Shown: positions 33,427-43,857 of the stretch, piece after piece
How positions within the stretch are numbered: the stretch's first letter is position 1
Layout: every line of letters starts with the position of its first letter
NCBI RefSeq assembly: GCF_016864575.1
Contig: NZ_CP044126.1
Coordinates: 1,240,001 to 1,304,000 of the forward strand
Direction of reading: 5' to 3'
Source of the DNA: Rhizobium sp. BG4
Lineage (GTDB): Bacteria > Pseudomonadota > Alphaproteobacteria > Rhizobiales > Rhizobiaceae
Length of the DNA: 64,000 nucleotides
Notes under the pieces: model-generated
Databases searched by the model: none
Seen by the model: only the letters and a program-made list of their open reading frames with translations
Told to the model about the DNA's origin: nothing
Translations under genes and position numbers: made by a program

Positions 33427-35823
33427 GTGTCGCAGCCATCCACCCCTCCGGGCGCGCCGGGCATAGAGCCGCGCTGGACCTCAAGCGACAAGACCGCCGT
33501 CGGGCGGGCTGCCGGGGAGGCGGGCAATCTCTGGTTCACCGCCAGCCACGGCATCCTCAACGAGGTCTACGCGCCGCGCCTCGACCAGGCGAGCATCCGC
33601 GATTTCGGCTTCGTGGTGACAGCCAAAGACTATTTCTCGGAAGAGAAGCGCGATGCCGATCATCTCGTCGAAACGCTTGAAGACGGCGTTCCCGCCTTTC
33701 GCCTGACCAACACATCCAGAGACGGCCGTTACCGGATCACCAAGGTGATCCTCGCCGATCCCGATCGTGAAGTCCTGCTGCAGGACATCCATTTCGAAGC
33801 GCTGGTCGGTGATCTCCAGGATTATCAGCTGCACGCGATCGTCTCGCCGCATCTCGTCAATGGCGGCGCCAACAACACAGGCTGGTACGACGATTTCAAG
33901 GGGCATCCGATGCTCTTTGCTTACGGTACCGGCCGTTCGCTGGCGGTTGCCTCGTCGGTGCCGTGGATTGCGCGCTCGGTTGGCTTCGTCGGCTTTTCCG
34001 ATGCCTGGCAGACGTTGTCGCGAGGCCAAGGTCTGCGCGAGGACTATCAGCGCGCCGAGGACGGCAATGTCGCGCTCGGGGGTACGATCGACCTGTCGCA
34101 GACGGGTGGGCGTGCCCTGCTTGCGCTCGGCTTCGGAACGCAGCCCGAGGAGGCCGCCTTCCGCGTGCTGCTCAGCCTGCAGCAGGGGACCGAACCGGCG
34201 CTGAAAACATTCAAATCGGGCTGGCGGGAATGGCAGGGCAAGCTTCTGCCGCTCGACGAGCCGCATGATTCGCGCGAGCTCAACCGTTACCGTGTTAGCA
34301 CCAGCGTTCTCGCCACCCATCGCGACGATGCCTCTGGCGCTATCATAGCCAGCCTGTCGATCCCCTGGGGATCGGCGAAGGGTGACGACGATCTGGGCGG
34401 CTATCATCTCGTCTGGACACGCGATCTGGTGGAGACCGCAGGCGGGTTGCTGGCGGCCGGTGCCGAGCAGGATGCGCTTGCGGTGCTCGATTACCTCGTG
34501 GCGACGCAGGAGGCCGATGGCCACTGGGTCCAGAATTCCTGGCTTGACGGGCGTCCCTACTGGAAGGGCATCCAGATGGACGAGACCGCCTTTCCGATCC
34601 TGCTTTACGACATGCTGCTGCGGGCGAAGGTGATCGGCCCGGCCGATGCCCGGCGTTACGCCGGTATGATCAAGGCTGCTGCCCGCTATATCGTCCGGAA
34701 CGGCCCATGCACGCAACAGGACCGCTGGGAAGAGGATGGCGGCTATTCGCCCTTCACGCTCGCCGTCGAGATCGCCGGGTTGCTGGCTGCCGCGGATGCG
34801 ATGGAGGTATCAGGCGACGCGGATGTGGGGCGCTATCTGCGCGAGGTTGCCGATAGCTGGAACGAGCAGATCGAAAGCTGGACCTACGCGACCGGCACGG
34901 AGCTGTCGAAAAGCCTCGGCATCCACGGCTATTACATGCGGATCGGCAGCTTTACCGGCGAAGGACACAAGCGCTCTCCGGCGTTGGTGCCGATCAAGAA
35001 CCGCACCAACGCGGAGATGACGCTGGAATCCGGTCTGCTCGTCAGCCCGGATGCACTGGCGCTCGTCCGTTTCGGCCTGCGGGCGGCGGATGATCCACGG
35101 ATCGTCAATACGGTGAAGGCGATCGACGCGCTGCTGAAGCGCGATCTTCCGGCCGGTCCCTACTGGTATCGCTACAACGAGGATGGCTACGGCGAGAAGG
35201 AGGACGGCTCGCCCTTCGATGGCGCGGGTATAGGCCGCCTCTGGCCGCTTCTGACCGGCGAGCGGGCGCATTTCGAGATCGCGGCCGGACGGACCGAAGA
35301 GGCCGCCAGGCTGCTGGCGACGCTGGAGGCATCTGCAAGCCCCGGCGGCCTGCTGCCGGAGCAGATCTGGGACGAGGCCGACATCGCCGACAAGGAGCTG
35401 TTCCTCGGCCGCCCCTCGGGCAGTGCCATGCCGCTCGTCTGGGCGCATGCCGAGCACATCAAGCTGCTGCGCTCGCTGAAGGACGGCGCCGTCTTCGACA
35501 TGCCGCCGCAGACATTGGCGCGCTACGTCAAGGGCAAGCCCGCGCCGTCGCCGTGGATCTGGCGCACCAACTCGACCTACGACACCATTTCGGCCGGGCG
35601 CCTGCTGCGCTTCGAGCTGTTCGAGCCCGCCTATGTCCACTGGTCGTCGGATGGCTGGAACACGGTGCATGATGTGACGGCGCGGGACACGTCTATGGGC
35701 ACCTGGATCGCCGACCTCTCGACGGATGGCATCGCCGTCGGATCGGTCATCTCCTTCACGATCTTCTGGACCGGCCGAAACGACTGGGAGGGCAGGGATT
35801 TCCAGATCGCTGTCACCACCTAA
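33427..35823 (+). CDS. GH15 glucoamylase / glucodextranase-like enzyme
   Basis: 798 residues from GTG 33427 (GGAGG upstream). An N-terminal beta-sandwich domain of about 270 residues (typical of bacterial and archaeal GH15) is followed by the (alpha/alpha)6 barrel: HLVWTRDLVETAGG (about 327-340), QMDETAFPILLYDML, the catalytic region RWEEDGGYSP (Glu435/436) and LLPEQIWDE (general base Glu645). A C-terminal sandwich domain of about 100 residues closes the protein, as in glucodextranase. There is no signal peptide, so it acts in the cytoplasm, releasing glucose from a maltodextrin, dextran or similar alpha-glucan. A glucokinase-like gene follows 50 bases downstream. Confidence 0.9.
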   Translation: MSQPSTPPGAPGIEPRWTSSDKTAVGRAAGEAGNLWFTASHGILNEVYAPRLDQASIRDFGFVVTAKDYFSEEKRDADHLVETLEDGVPAFRLTNTSRDGRYRITKVILADPDREVLLQDIHFEALVGDLQDYQLHAIVSPHLVNGGANNTGWYDDFKGHPMLFAYGTGRSLAVASSVPWIARSVGFVGFSDAWQTLSRGQGLREDYQRAEDGNVALGGTIDLSQTGGRALLALGFGTQPEEAAFRVLLSLQQGTEPALKTFKSGWREWQGKLLPLDEPHDSRELNRYRVSTSVLATHRDDASGAIIASLSIPWGSAKGDDDLGGYHLVWTRDLVETAGGLLAAGAEQDALAVLDYLVATQEADGHWVQNSWLDGRPYWKGIQMDETAFPILLYDMLLRAKVIGPADARRYAGMIKAAARYIVRNGPCTQQDRWEEDGGYSPFTLAVEIAGLLAAADAMEVSGDADVGRYLREVADSWNEQIESWTYATGTELSKSLGIHGYYMRIGSFTGEGHKRSPALVPIKNRTNAEMTLESGLLVSPDALALVRFGLRAADDPRIVNTVKAIDALLKRDLPAGPYWYRYNEDGYGEKEDGSPFDGAGIGRLWPLLTGERAHFEIAAGRTEEAARLLATLEASASPGGLLPEQIWDEADIADKELFLGRPSGSAMPLVWAHAEHIKLLRSLKDGAVFDMPPQTLARYVKGKPAPSPWIWRTNSTYDTISAGRLLRFELFEPAYVHWSSDGWNTVHDVTARDTSMGTWIADLSTDGIAVGSVISFTIFWTGRNDWEGRDFQIAVTT

Positions 35824-35873
35824 TTCCTCCCTCCCCGGCCTATCAACGCGAAATTTCAAAGCAGGATTTTCCC

Positions 35874-36572
35874 ATGGACGCCCCCGCCGATAGCTCCAAC
35901 ACACAGAAGACGGTCCTCGCCATCGATCTCGGTGGTTCGCATGTGAAAGTGCTCCTCAGCACCGGTGGCGAAAAGCGGGCGATGGTCTCGGGTCCGGACA
36001 TGTCGCCGGACAAGATGGTCAAGGCCGTCAAGGAAATGGCGAAGGGGCTGGAATTCGACGTCATCGGCATGGGCTATCCCGGCCCGATCGAAAATAACCG
36101 GCCGTCGCTCGATCCGCATAACCTGGCGCCCGGCTGGAAGGACTATGATTTCGAAAAGGCCTTCGGCAAGCCGCTGAAGCTCGTCAACGACGCGCTGATG
36201 CAGGCGATCGGCAGCTATGAGGGCGGGCGCATGCTGTTTCTCGGTCTCGGCACCGGCCTTGGCGCGGCGATGGTCGTCGACAAGGTCTGCCTGCCGATGG
36301 AGCTAGCGCATCTGCCCTACAAGAAGAAGCAGACCTTCGAGGACTATGTCGGCCTGCGCGGGCTGGAGGCGCATGGGAAGACGAAGTGGCGCAAGTCCGT
36401 CGCCGATGTCGCCGCGCGGCTGAAGGCGGCGCTGCAGCCCGACTACATCGTCATCGGCGGCGGCAATGTCGACAAGATCAAGGACCTGCCGGAAAACTGC
36501 CGCCGCGGCGACAACGAAAACGCCTTCAAGGGCGGCTTCCGCATCTGGCAGGATCCCGAGCTGAAGCTGTGA
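35874..36572 (+). CDS. ROK family kinase, polyphosphate-glucokinase-like
   Basis: 232 residues with the actin-like ATPase fold. The N-terminal phosphate-binding loop is VLAIDLGGSHVKVLL, the active-site Asp lies in KLVNDALMQAIG, and MLFLGLGTGLGAAMV is the second phosphate motif. The short length and the YPGPIENNRPSLDPHNLAPG segment are those of the PPGK-like branch of the ROK family, but the zinc-binding cysteine motif of sugar-kinase ROK repressors is absent. It probably phosphorylates glucose released by the upstream GH15 enzyme (context inference). The phosphoryl donor, ATP or polyphosphate, cannot be decided from sequence. Confidence 0.88.
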   Translation: MDAPADSSNTQKTVLAIDLGGSHVKVLLSTGGEKRAMVSGPDMSPDKMVKAVKEMAKGLEFDVIGMGYPGPIENNRPSLDPHNLAPGWKDYDFEKAFGKPLKLVNDALMQAIGSYEGGRMLFLGLGTGLGAAMVVDKVCLPMELAHLPYKKKQTFEDYVGLRGLEAHGKTKWRKSVADVAARLKAALQPDYIVIGGGNVDKIKDLPENCRRGDNENAFKGGFRIWQDPELKL

Positions 36573-36590
36573 CCCCGCCGGTGCGGCCGG

Positions 36591-39421
36591 CTATTGGCCG
36601 GCCGCTGGCAGCACCTCGAACTTCCAGAATTTCTCCGGCTTGAGATAGTCGTTGGCGAAGGCGCGGACGTCCTTGGCCGTGATCGTGTCGTAGCCGGTAA
36701 GATTGGCGCGCACGCGATCGAGACCACGCGGATCTGTCTGCGCGTTCTGCAGATACTCGATCCAGTATTCGTTGCTCTGCTGGCGATGCTTCAGGGTTTC
36801 GATGATCGGCGCCCGGGCCCGGGCGAGCTCGTCATCCGAAATGTCCTTTGCCTTCAGGTCGGCCGAGACCTGATCGACGAGCTCGAAGAAGCGGGGCAGC
36901 TTCGCCGGCGTGGTATCGACATAGATGTAGGCATAGCCGTAGCCCGGAATGTCCTTGGAGAGGTCGACATCCGCCTGGACGCTGTAGCTCGCGCCCTCGG
37001 CGATGCGGAACTGGTCGATCAGCCGGTTCTGGATGACCTGCGAGGTCAGATTGGCGGTGAAGGACCGCGGCAGATCGGAGAGCATGTCGCCGACAGGCGC
37101 AGCGACGATCGCCGCGGCATTATCCGGCCGTCCCGTATGTGTGCCGATCGCAGGTGCCGCCTGGGCCGCCGGGAAGCTCGCCGTCTCGTCATGCGGAGCG
37201 CTGTCGGCGCGGGCGGGTAGGGCACCGAATGTCCGCGCTGTCAGGGCGATTGCTTCATCGGCCGTGATGTCGCCGACGACGGTCAGGCTGATCGGCCCTG
37301 TCGTGACCGCCGGCTTGAAGAGTTTTTCGAATTCGCCCGGCTGCGAGGAGGCCAGCTCGGCTCGTTCCGGGAAGGTCCAGCGTGGATCGCCGCCGTGCAC
37401 CAATCCGGCAAAGTCGCGGCTGATGACGCCGCCGGGCGTTGCGGCATATTGGTTGAGCCCGTTCAGATAGGCCTGCTTGACGCGGTCGAAGACCTCCGGC
37501 CGGTATGCCGGGTCAGACGTATAGGCGGTCATCAGCTGCAACTGGATCGGTAGGTCCCTGGTCCGCGTCTGGCCGTTGAACCGGAACGCACCGTCCTCCA
37601 CCGAGAAGTCGATGTTGAACATGTTGGCAGCCAGCACCCGCTGAATATCGGGGTAATCCATGGCTTTCACGCCCGATAGAACGACTGCGGGCGACGCCCA
37701 GAGCACGGATGCCTGATCCTTCGGCAGGCTGTTGCGGCCATAGCCGATATCCTCGCGCACCAGAACCTCGTCGGCTCTCAGCTTGGTGGGCTTGACGGTC
37801 AGGCGCACGCCATTGGCAAAGCGCACCATCGTCAGGCCGAGATCGCTGACCTCACGGCGCTCGGCAACCGTGCCGGGCGTGCCGAAATCGGTATAGGGCC
37901 AGACGAGGTTTGCAGCGGTTTCGGGGGCGGCGACCGTCACCGCACGGGAGGCCTCGTAGGCTTTCTTGATCTCATCGGTACCGCCCTTCGGCGGCTCCGC
38001 CGTCATCAGCACGACCTGTGGGCCGTTGCCGGAAAAGGTGGTGGGCAGGGCGTCGTTGACTTCCTTGGCGCTGATATCCTTCGTCATCTTTTCGAAGAGC
38101 GCGAGATCGTCGGCCGGAGAAGTAAAGACCTGGTCGCTATCGACAGTGTAGGCGAGCGAAGAGGCGAGATCGGTGCTCGTACGCGTCGCCGCACCCGAGG
38201 CCGCTGATTGCAGGTAGGCGCGATATTCGGTGACCTCGCGGTCGAGCTCCTGCTGCGATACGCCGAATTGCAGGAGACGGCGCTGCTCCTGTTCGATGCT
38301 GCTTAGGGCAACCTGCCACTTTTCCGGATCGCTGTTTGCGGTGATCATCACCGCGTGGGCAGATTCCAGAATGTCCTGCGAGCCGGCATTGGCGCCGGTA
38401 AAGGGCGCGTTGGGCTTGCTGGCGATCGTCGAGAAGCGCCGCCGCAGCACCGAAAGACCAAGGTCTTCCACCATCTGCTGGCGCCGTTTGGCATAGGTGT
38501 CCGGGGCGGCATCAAAGGGACGCGTCCAGACGATCTGGGCGCTCGTCATGCCGCTCGGGATGGTCAGGAGATCGACGCTTTCCGTCTTCGGCTTCAGGGC
38601 GCCGAGATCAAGTGCAGGTGCTGGAGCACCGTGAGCCTGCCAGTCGCCGAAACGCTTGCGGATATCGGCCTCCAGCGCGGCTGGATCGACGTCGCCGACG
38701 ACCATCAAGGCCGCCCGGTCCGGACGGTAATTGGCGTTGTAGTAGTCGCGGACGCGATCGACCGGTGCCGTCTTGATGATATCGACCTTGCCGATCGGCG
38801 AGCGCGAAGCGGCGCGCTGTCCCTCAAGAAGGATGTTGGTGATGCCGATCGCCGCCCGGTATTGCGGGGTGTCGCGCAGCCGTTCTTCCGACAGGATCAC
38901 CCGCGCTCGCGATCGAAGGCGCCGGCATCGAGCGTCAGTTCGCTGGCGGTTTCCCGCATCAGCATCAGACCGGTCGAGAGAGTGTCGCTGTCGACCTCCG
39001 GCAGATCGAGCGAGTAGACCGTTTCGTCATAGGCGGTATTGGCGTTGGTATCGGGGCCGAAGGCCAGTCCCTTGCGCTGCAGGATGCGAATCATCTCGCC
39101 TTCGGGAACATGGGCGGAGCCCTTGAAAGCCATATGCTCGAGAAAATGCGCCAGCCCCTGCTGGTCGTCGCTTTCGTCGAGCGAACCCGAACCGATGCGG
39201 AAGCGTATAGCCGCCTGCCCGGGCGGCGTGGCGTTGTGCATGATCGCATAGCGCATGCCGTTCGGCAGAACCCCGAAGCGCACATCCGGGTCTGCGGGAA
39301 TGTCGCTCTGCGTCTGCGGCCACTGGTGGGAGGGCTGTTCCGCAAGAACCGGAGTGCTCGAGACCGCGATGGTGCCGAGGGCGACTGCTGCGATGAGGCG
39401 CAAACAGTTGAGGTGACGCAT
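36591..39421 (-). pseudogene. M16 zinc peptidase, frameshifted
   Basis: Two frames make one periplasmic insulinase-family peptidase of about 943 residues. The 5' part (39421 to about 38900) has a signal peptide (MRHLNCLRLIAAVALGTIAV, cut near VLAEQ) and the zinc motif HFLEH in GLAHFLEHMAFKG. It breaks off at AFDRERG-stop. The 3' part (38900 to 36591) continues as ILSEERLRDTPQYRAA and holds the second M16 domain (FKPAVTTGPISLTVVGDITA) to the end. One extra C on the plus strand at 38900-38902 restores DRERGVILSEERL, the exact family sequence. The stop and the next frame's GTG overlap by 4 bases. The gene is alone and convergent with the kinase gene. Confidence 0.88.
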
Positions 39422-39728
39422 CTGGATCTGGTTCTGCCATTGATGGAACGGTGTCAGGCGGGAAACCTCGCATAGCCCTTGGCGCGCAGCAATATGCGCC
39501 ATTCGAAATGGATAAAGCTTGGTAACGAAAGTCTCAATTTAAGCGATACCGAAGACGTTGCTTTGCAACCGATTTCGTGCGGCAGTTGACCGGCCGAAAT
39601 GGAGCCGCAGATCGCTTTAGAACGTAAACTAAAACTGATTTTTTGATATAAAACAAAAAGCTTGATTTAAAAAATCTCCCAGAATAGCGTGGCAAAAAAT
39701 CAAATTCAATAAACGAGGAACACCAAGC

Positions 39729-41249
39729 ATGCGGGCTAAAGCCATCCTGAACCGGGAATTCACGATTTCGAACGTCGACAAGCGCGTCTATGGCTCATTT
39801 CTCGAGCACATGGGCCGTGCCGTCTACACCGGTATTTATGAGCCGGGTCACGAAAAGGCTGATAAGGACGGCTTCCGTACCGATGTTCTTGATATGGTGC
39901 GCGACCTCGATATGCCGATCGTGCGTTATCCGGGCGGCAATTTCGTTTCGGCCTATCACTGGGAAGACGGCATCGGCCCGCGCGACCAGCGCCCGACCCG
40001 CCTCGATCTGGCCTGGCGCACCCGCGAAACCAACCAGATGGGCGTCAACGAATTCGCCGACTGGTCGAAGCTTGCCAAGACCGAGATGATGCTGGCGATG
40101 AACCTCGGCTCGCGCGGCCTGAACGACGCCCGCAATTTCCTCGAATATTGCAATCATCCGGGCGGTACCTACTGGAGCGATCTGCGCGCCAAGCACGGCT
40201 ACAAGGATCCGCACAATGTCCGCATCTGGTGCCTCGGCAACGAGATCGACGGTCCCTGGCAGGTCGGCCACAAGACGGCGGCCGAATATGGCCATCTCGC
40301 CAACGAAGTGTCCAAGGCCTTCAAATATTTCGACAAGACGCTCGAAACCGTGGTCTGCGGCTCGTCCAACGACAAGATGAAGTCCTATCCCGAATGGGAA
40401 GCGACCGTTCTCGAGGCGAGCTATGACAGCGTCGACTACATCTCGCTGCACAAATATTTCGGCAACGAGGAAAACGACACGCTGAACTACTACGCCAAGG
40501 CGATCGAGCTCGACCGCTACATCGTCACCATCGGCGGCGTCATCGATTACATCAAGGCGAAGAAGCGCTCGAAGCGCGACGTGAAGATCTGCTTCGACGA
40601 ATGGAACGTCTGGTATCACGACCGCAAGGAAGACGACCAGCGCTACAAGAACTGGGATTGGCCGGAAGCCCCGCCACTGCTCGAAGAGCTCTACAATCTC
40701 GAGGACGCGATCTTCGTGGCGTCGCTGATCAATGTCTTCATCCGCCGCTCCGACCGCGTCAAGATCGCCTGCATGGCGCAGCTCGTCAACGTCATCGCGC
40801 CGATCCTGACCAAGGCCGGCGGCCCGGCCTGGCGCCAGTCGATCTACTATCCGCTGCAGTTCGCTTCGAAATATGGCCGCGGCACCGCGCTCTCCGTCTC
40901 TGCGTCAGGTCCGACTTACGATTGTGAAGTGGCGCAGGACGTTCCCTATCTCGATCTGTCGGCGGTTCTGCAGGAAGACGGCAAGTCGATCGCGGTCTTC
41001 GCCATCAACCGCAGCCTCGACGAGGCGATGGATATCGACCTCGATCTCCAGGGCTTCAAGGGCGCGAAGATCCTCCAGCATCACACGATGGTCGGCGATG
41101 ATCTGAAGGCGCGCAACTCGGTCGAAGACCAGAACCGTATCGTTCCCAAGGTGGGTTCCGGGCTGCAGATCACCGATGAGGGCAAGCTTACCGGCTCGCT
41201 GCCGGCGAAGTCCTACCACTTCATCCTGCTCTCTGTCGCTTCGGCGTGA
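39729..41249 (+). CDS. abfA: GH51 alpha-L-arabinofuranosidase
   Basis: 506 residues. The (beta/alpha)8 domain carries the acid/base Glu172 in CLGNEIDGPW and the nucleophile Glu291 in CFDEWNVWY, matching the E175/E294 pair of the well-studied Geobacillus enzyme. The N-terminal VYGSFLEHMGRAVYTGIYEP is a family hallmark, and a C-terminal beta-sandwich of about 120 residues follows. No signal peptide: it acts in the cytoplasm on imported arabino-oligosaccharides, releasing L-arabinose. The preceding 226 bases are AT-rich, with GATTTTTT (39637-39644) / AAAAAATC (39669-39676) as inverted arms, a possible regulatory site. It heads a module with a sugar ABC importer and an ArsR-type regulator. Confidence 0.95.
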   Translation: MRAKAILNREFTISNVDKRVYGSFLEHMGRAVYTGIYEPGHEKADKDGFRTDVLDMVRDLDMPIVRYPGGNFVSAYHWEDGIGPRDQRPTRLDLAWRTRETNQMGVNEFADWSKLAKTEMMLAMNLGSRGLNDARNFLEYCNHPGGTYWSDLRAKHGYKDPHNVRIWCLGNEIDGPWQVGHKTAAEYGHLANEVSKAFKYFDKTLETVVCGSSNDKMKSYPEWEATVLEASYDSVDYISLHKYFGNEENDTLNYYAKAIELDRYIVTIGGVIDYIKAKKRSKRDVKICFDEWNVWYHDRKEDDQRYKNWDWPEAPPLLEELYNLEDAIFVASLINVFIRRSDRVKIACMAQLVNVIAPILTKAGGPAWRQSIYYPLQFASKYGRGTALSVSASGPTYDCEVAQDVPYLDLSAVLQEDGKSIAVFAINRSLDEAMDIDLDLQGFKGAKILQHHTMVGDDLKARNSVEDQNRIVPKVGSGLQITDEGKLTGSLPAKSYHFILLSVASA

Positions 41250-41311
41250 ACTGATGGCCACCGGGGCAGCGGAGGAGGCTGCCCCGATGGGAGTTCCAAC
41301 TGGGAGGACAT

Positions 41312-42397
41312 ATGTCTGGGATCAAACTGACCGAGGTCAGCAAGTCGTTCGGAGCCTTCAAGGTCATCCACGGCGTCGATATCGAGATCAAGCAGGGCGA
41401 GTTCGCCGTCTTCGTCGGCCCGTCCGGCTGCGGAAAGTCGACGCTGCTGAGGATGATCGCCGGGCTCGAGGAAACGAGCGGCGGCCAGATCAGCATCGAG
41501 AACGAGGATGTGACGCATCGCGAGGCGTCGAAGCGCGGTGTGGCGATGGTCTTCCAGTCCTATGCGCTCTACCCGCATCTCTCGGTCTTCGAGAACATGG
41601 CCTTCAGCCTGTCGATCGCCAAGCGGCCGAAAGCGGAGATCCAGCAGAAGGTGAAGGCTGCGGCCGATATCCTGCGGTTGACCGACTATCTGCAGCACAA
41701 GCCAAGCCAGCTTTCCGGCGGCCAGCGCCAGCGCGTGGCGATCGGTCGGGCGATCGTGCGCGAGCCGCGCGTCTTCCTGTTCGACGAACCGCTCTCCAAC
41801 CTGGATGCCGAACTGCGCGTGAAAATGCGCATGGAGATTGCCCGCCTGCACCGGCAGATCGGCGCCACCATGGTCTACGTCACCCATGACCAGGTCGAGG
41901 CGATGACGCTGGCCGACAAGATCGTCGTGCTGAAAGACGGCGTCGTCCAGCAGGTCGGCGCGCCGCTCGATCTCTACCGCGATCCGCAGAACATGTTCGT
42001 GGCCGGCTTCATCGGCTCGCCGGGCATGAATTTCCTGAATGGCAAGGTTGTCGCGGCAGGGCAGGGCTCGGCCCGCATCGAGCTCGACGATGTACCCGGC
42101 CAGGCCTTCGACCTGCCGACGCGGGCGCCGGTCGAAGCCGGCGCGCCTGTCCATGTCGGCGTTCGCCCTGAACATATCGGCCTTGGCGCCGGAGAGGGCG
42201 GCGTGACGCTGCCGGTGACGGCTGAATTCACGGAAGAACTCGGCGGCACTGGATATCTCCACGTGCTGACGGCAACCGGTGCGGAAATGACGGTCGAGTG
42301 CCGCGAGAGTAGGCCTCAGCCGAAGGAGAAGATCAGCCTCTCGCTGAGAGTGCCTGAAATGCTGGCTTTCGATGCCGAAGGCAGAAGGCTCAGCTGA
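41312..42397 (+). CDS. sugar ABC importer ATP-binding protein (UgpC/MalK type)
   Basis: 361 residues. Walker A GPSGCGKST (36-44), Q-loop FQSYALYPHL, signature LSGGQ (134-138), Walker B VFLFDEP (154-160), H-loop His192 and a TOBE domain from about residue 235, the layout of carbohydrate ABC ATPases. It lies 62 bases after the arabinofuranosidase gene and before the binding protein and two permeases, so it is the energy subunit of an arabino-oligosaccharide importer (inference from context). Confidence 0.94.
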   Translation: MSGIKLTEVSKSFGAFKVIHGVDIEIKQGEFAVFVGPSGCGKSTLLRMIAGLEETSGGQISIENEDVTHREASKRGVAMVFQSYALYPHLSVFENMAFSLSIAKRPKAEIQQKVKAAADILRLTDYLQHKPSQLSGGQRQRVAIGRAIVREPRVFLFDEPLSNLDAELRVKMRMEIARLHRQIGATMVYVTHDQVEAMTLADKIVVLKDGVVQQVGAPLDLYRDPQNMFVAGFIGSPGMNFLNGKVVAAGQGSARIELDDVPGQAFDLPTRAPVEAGAPVHVGVRPEHIGLGAGEGGVTLPVTAEFTEELGGTGYLHVLTATGAEMTVECRESRPQPKEKISLSLRVPEMLAFDAEGRRLS

Positions 42398-42533
42398 CGG
42401 ATGGCCGCCGAGGGGATCGGCGGCCGGAGCATGAATGCAGAAATGTGATCCGCAAGCCTTGGAGGAGGCGCGCGGAAAGCGCCATCCCGCGACCCGGGTG
42501 ACCCGTAACCCATGTTTAAGAGGAGGAACAAAC

Positions 42534-43802
42534 GTGAGAAAGCTAGTTAAACTCGCCGTTTCGGCGGCCATTGCATTGCTGCCCTCGGCGGCCGCATTCG
42601 CGCAGACAGATGTGACCTGGTGGGACTTCCTGAGCGGCGGCGACGGCGTTCGCATGAAGGCGCTGATCAAGGAATTCAACGACACGCACCCCGATATCAA
42701 GATCAACGCCACGACGCTGGAATGGGGCGTGCCTTTCTATACCAAGGTGCAGACGGCGGCCGCCGTCGGCCAGCAGCCCGATATCATGACCTATCACATG
42801 TCGCGCTATCCGCTGGCCGTTCCGACCGGCATCCTGCGCCCCTTCAGCGATGAGGAACTGGCATCGGCCGGCATCAAGAAGGAAAACTATGTCGATGCGG
42901 CCTGGAAACAGGCGACCTTCGACAACAAGGTCTACGGCATCCCCTTCGACGTCCACTCGATCGTTCTCTACTACAACAAGAACATACTGAAGGAAGCCGG
43001 TCTCCTCGGCGACGACGGCCTGCCGAAGGGCCTCGACGGTCTCGACAATTTCAATGCCGCGCTCGAGAAGATCAAGGCAACCGGCAAGGTAGAATATCCG
43101 CTGTCGCTGCATACCGATGAAGGCGGCTCGATGTGGCGCGTTTTCTATACGCTGATCGCCCAGCAGGGCGCCAAGTTCATGGACGGCGACCAGATCCTTC
43201 CGGGGGATGCCGGCGTAAAGGCGCTGCAGACCATGGCGAACTGGGTTTCCACCGGCTACTCGCCGAAGCTGATTTCCTATGAAGCCTCCATCGCGCTCTT
43301 CACCTCCGGCAAGGCTGCGATGCACGTCAACGGCGTCTGGGAAGTGCCGACCATGGCTGACCTCGCCAAGAAGGGCGAACTCGGCTTCGAATGGGGCGCG
43401 ATCGAAATCCCGAACCTGATGGGCACGCAGGCCACCTGGGCCGACTCCCACTCCTTCGCCGTGCCGAACAGCGAGAGCAAGCCGATCTCGCCCGAGAAGC
43501 TGAAGGCCGTGTTGCAGATCATCGCCTGGATGAACGAGCACAGCATCTCCTGGGCCAGCGCCGGTCACATCCCTGCCTACAAACCGGTGACCGACAGCCA
43601 GGAGTTCAAGGGCATGCAGCCGAACGCCACCTATGCGAAACTCGCCGATACCGCCGTCTTCGACCCGGTTTCCAAGCTCGCAGGCGTTGCCGGCCCGATC
43701 TACGAGGCAACCCAGAACTTCGTGGTTCCCGCCCTCAATGGCCAGCTCGATCCGGCCGACGCGATCGACCAGATGCGCGAAGAGCTGGAAAGCCAGAAGT
43801 AA
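42534..43802 (+). CDS. sugar ABC importer substrate-binding protein (family 1)
   Basis: 422 residues from GTG 42534, which is preceded by the very strong AAGAGGAGGAAC ribosome site; the open frame continues upstream without a better start. Sec signal peptide KLVKLAVSAAIALLPSAAAF, cut near AFAQT. The mature protein starts VTWWDFLSGGDG and has the family 1 features PDIMTYHMSRYP, YGIPFDVHSIVLYYNKN and FTSGKAAMHVNGVWEVP. It binds an oligosaccharide in the periplasm. Followed by a hairpin at 43812. Confidence 0.93.
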   Translation: MRKLVKLAVSAAIALLPSAAAFAQTDVTWWDFLSGGDGVRMKALIKEFNDTHPDIKINATTLEWGVPFYTKVQTAAAVGQQPDIMTYHMSRYPLAVPTGILRPFSDEELASAGIKKENYVDAAWKQATFDNKVYGIPFDVHSIVLYYNKNILKEAGLLGDDGLPKGLDGLDNFNAALEKIKATGKVEYPLSLHTDEGGSMWRVFYTLIAQQGAKFMDGDQILPGDAGVKALQTMANWVSTGYSPKLISYEASIALFTSGKAAMHVNGVWEVPTMADLAKKGELGFEWGAIEIPNLMGTQATWADSHSFAVPNSESKPISPEKLKAVLQIIAWMNEHSISWASAGHIPAYKPVTDSQEFKGMQPNATYAKLADTAVFDPVSKLAGVAGPIYEATQNFVVPALNGQLDPADAIDQMREELESQK

Positions 43803-43811
43803 CGAGCGGCC

Positions 43812-43831
43812 GGCCGGGGGCTTCCCCGGCC
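43812..43831 (+). other. intercistronic hairpin after binding protein gene
   Basis: GGCCGGGG (43812-43819), loop GCTT, CCCCGGCC (43824-43831). No T run; likely a 3' mRNA-stabilising structure rather than a terminator. Confidence 0.65.
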
Positions 43832-43857
43832 AGCACTTCCGCCGTGGGAGATGATCT

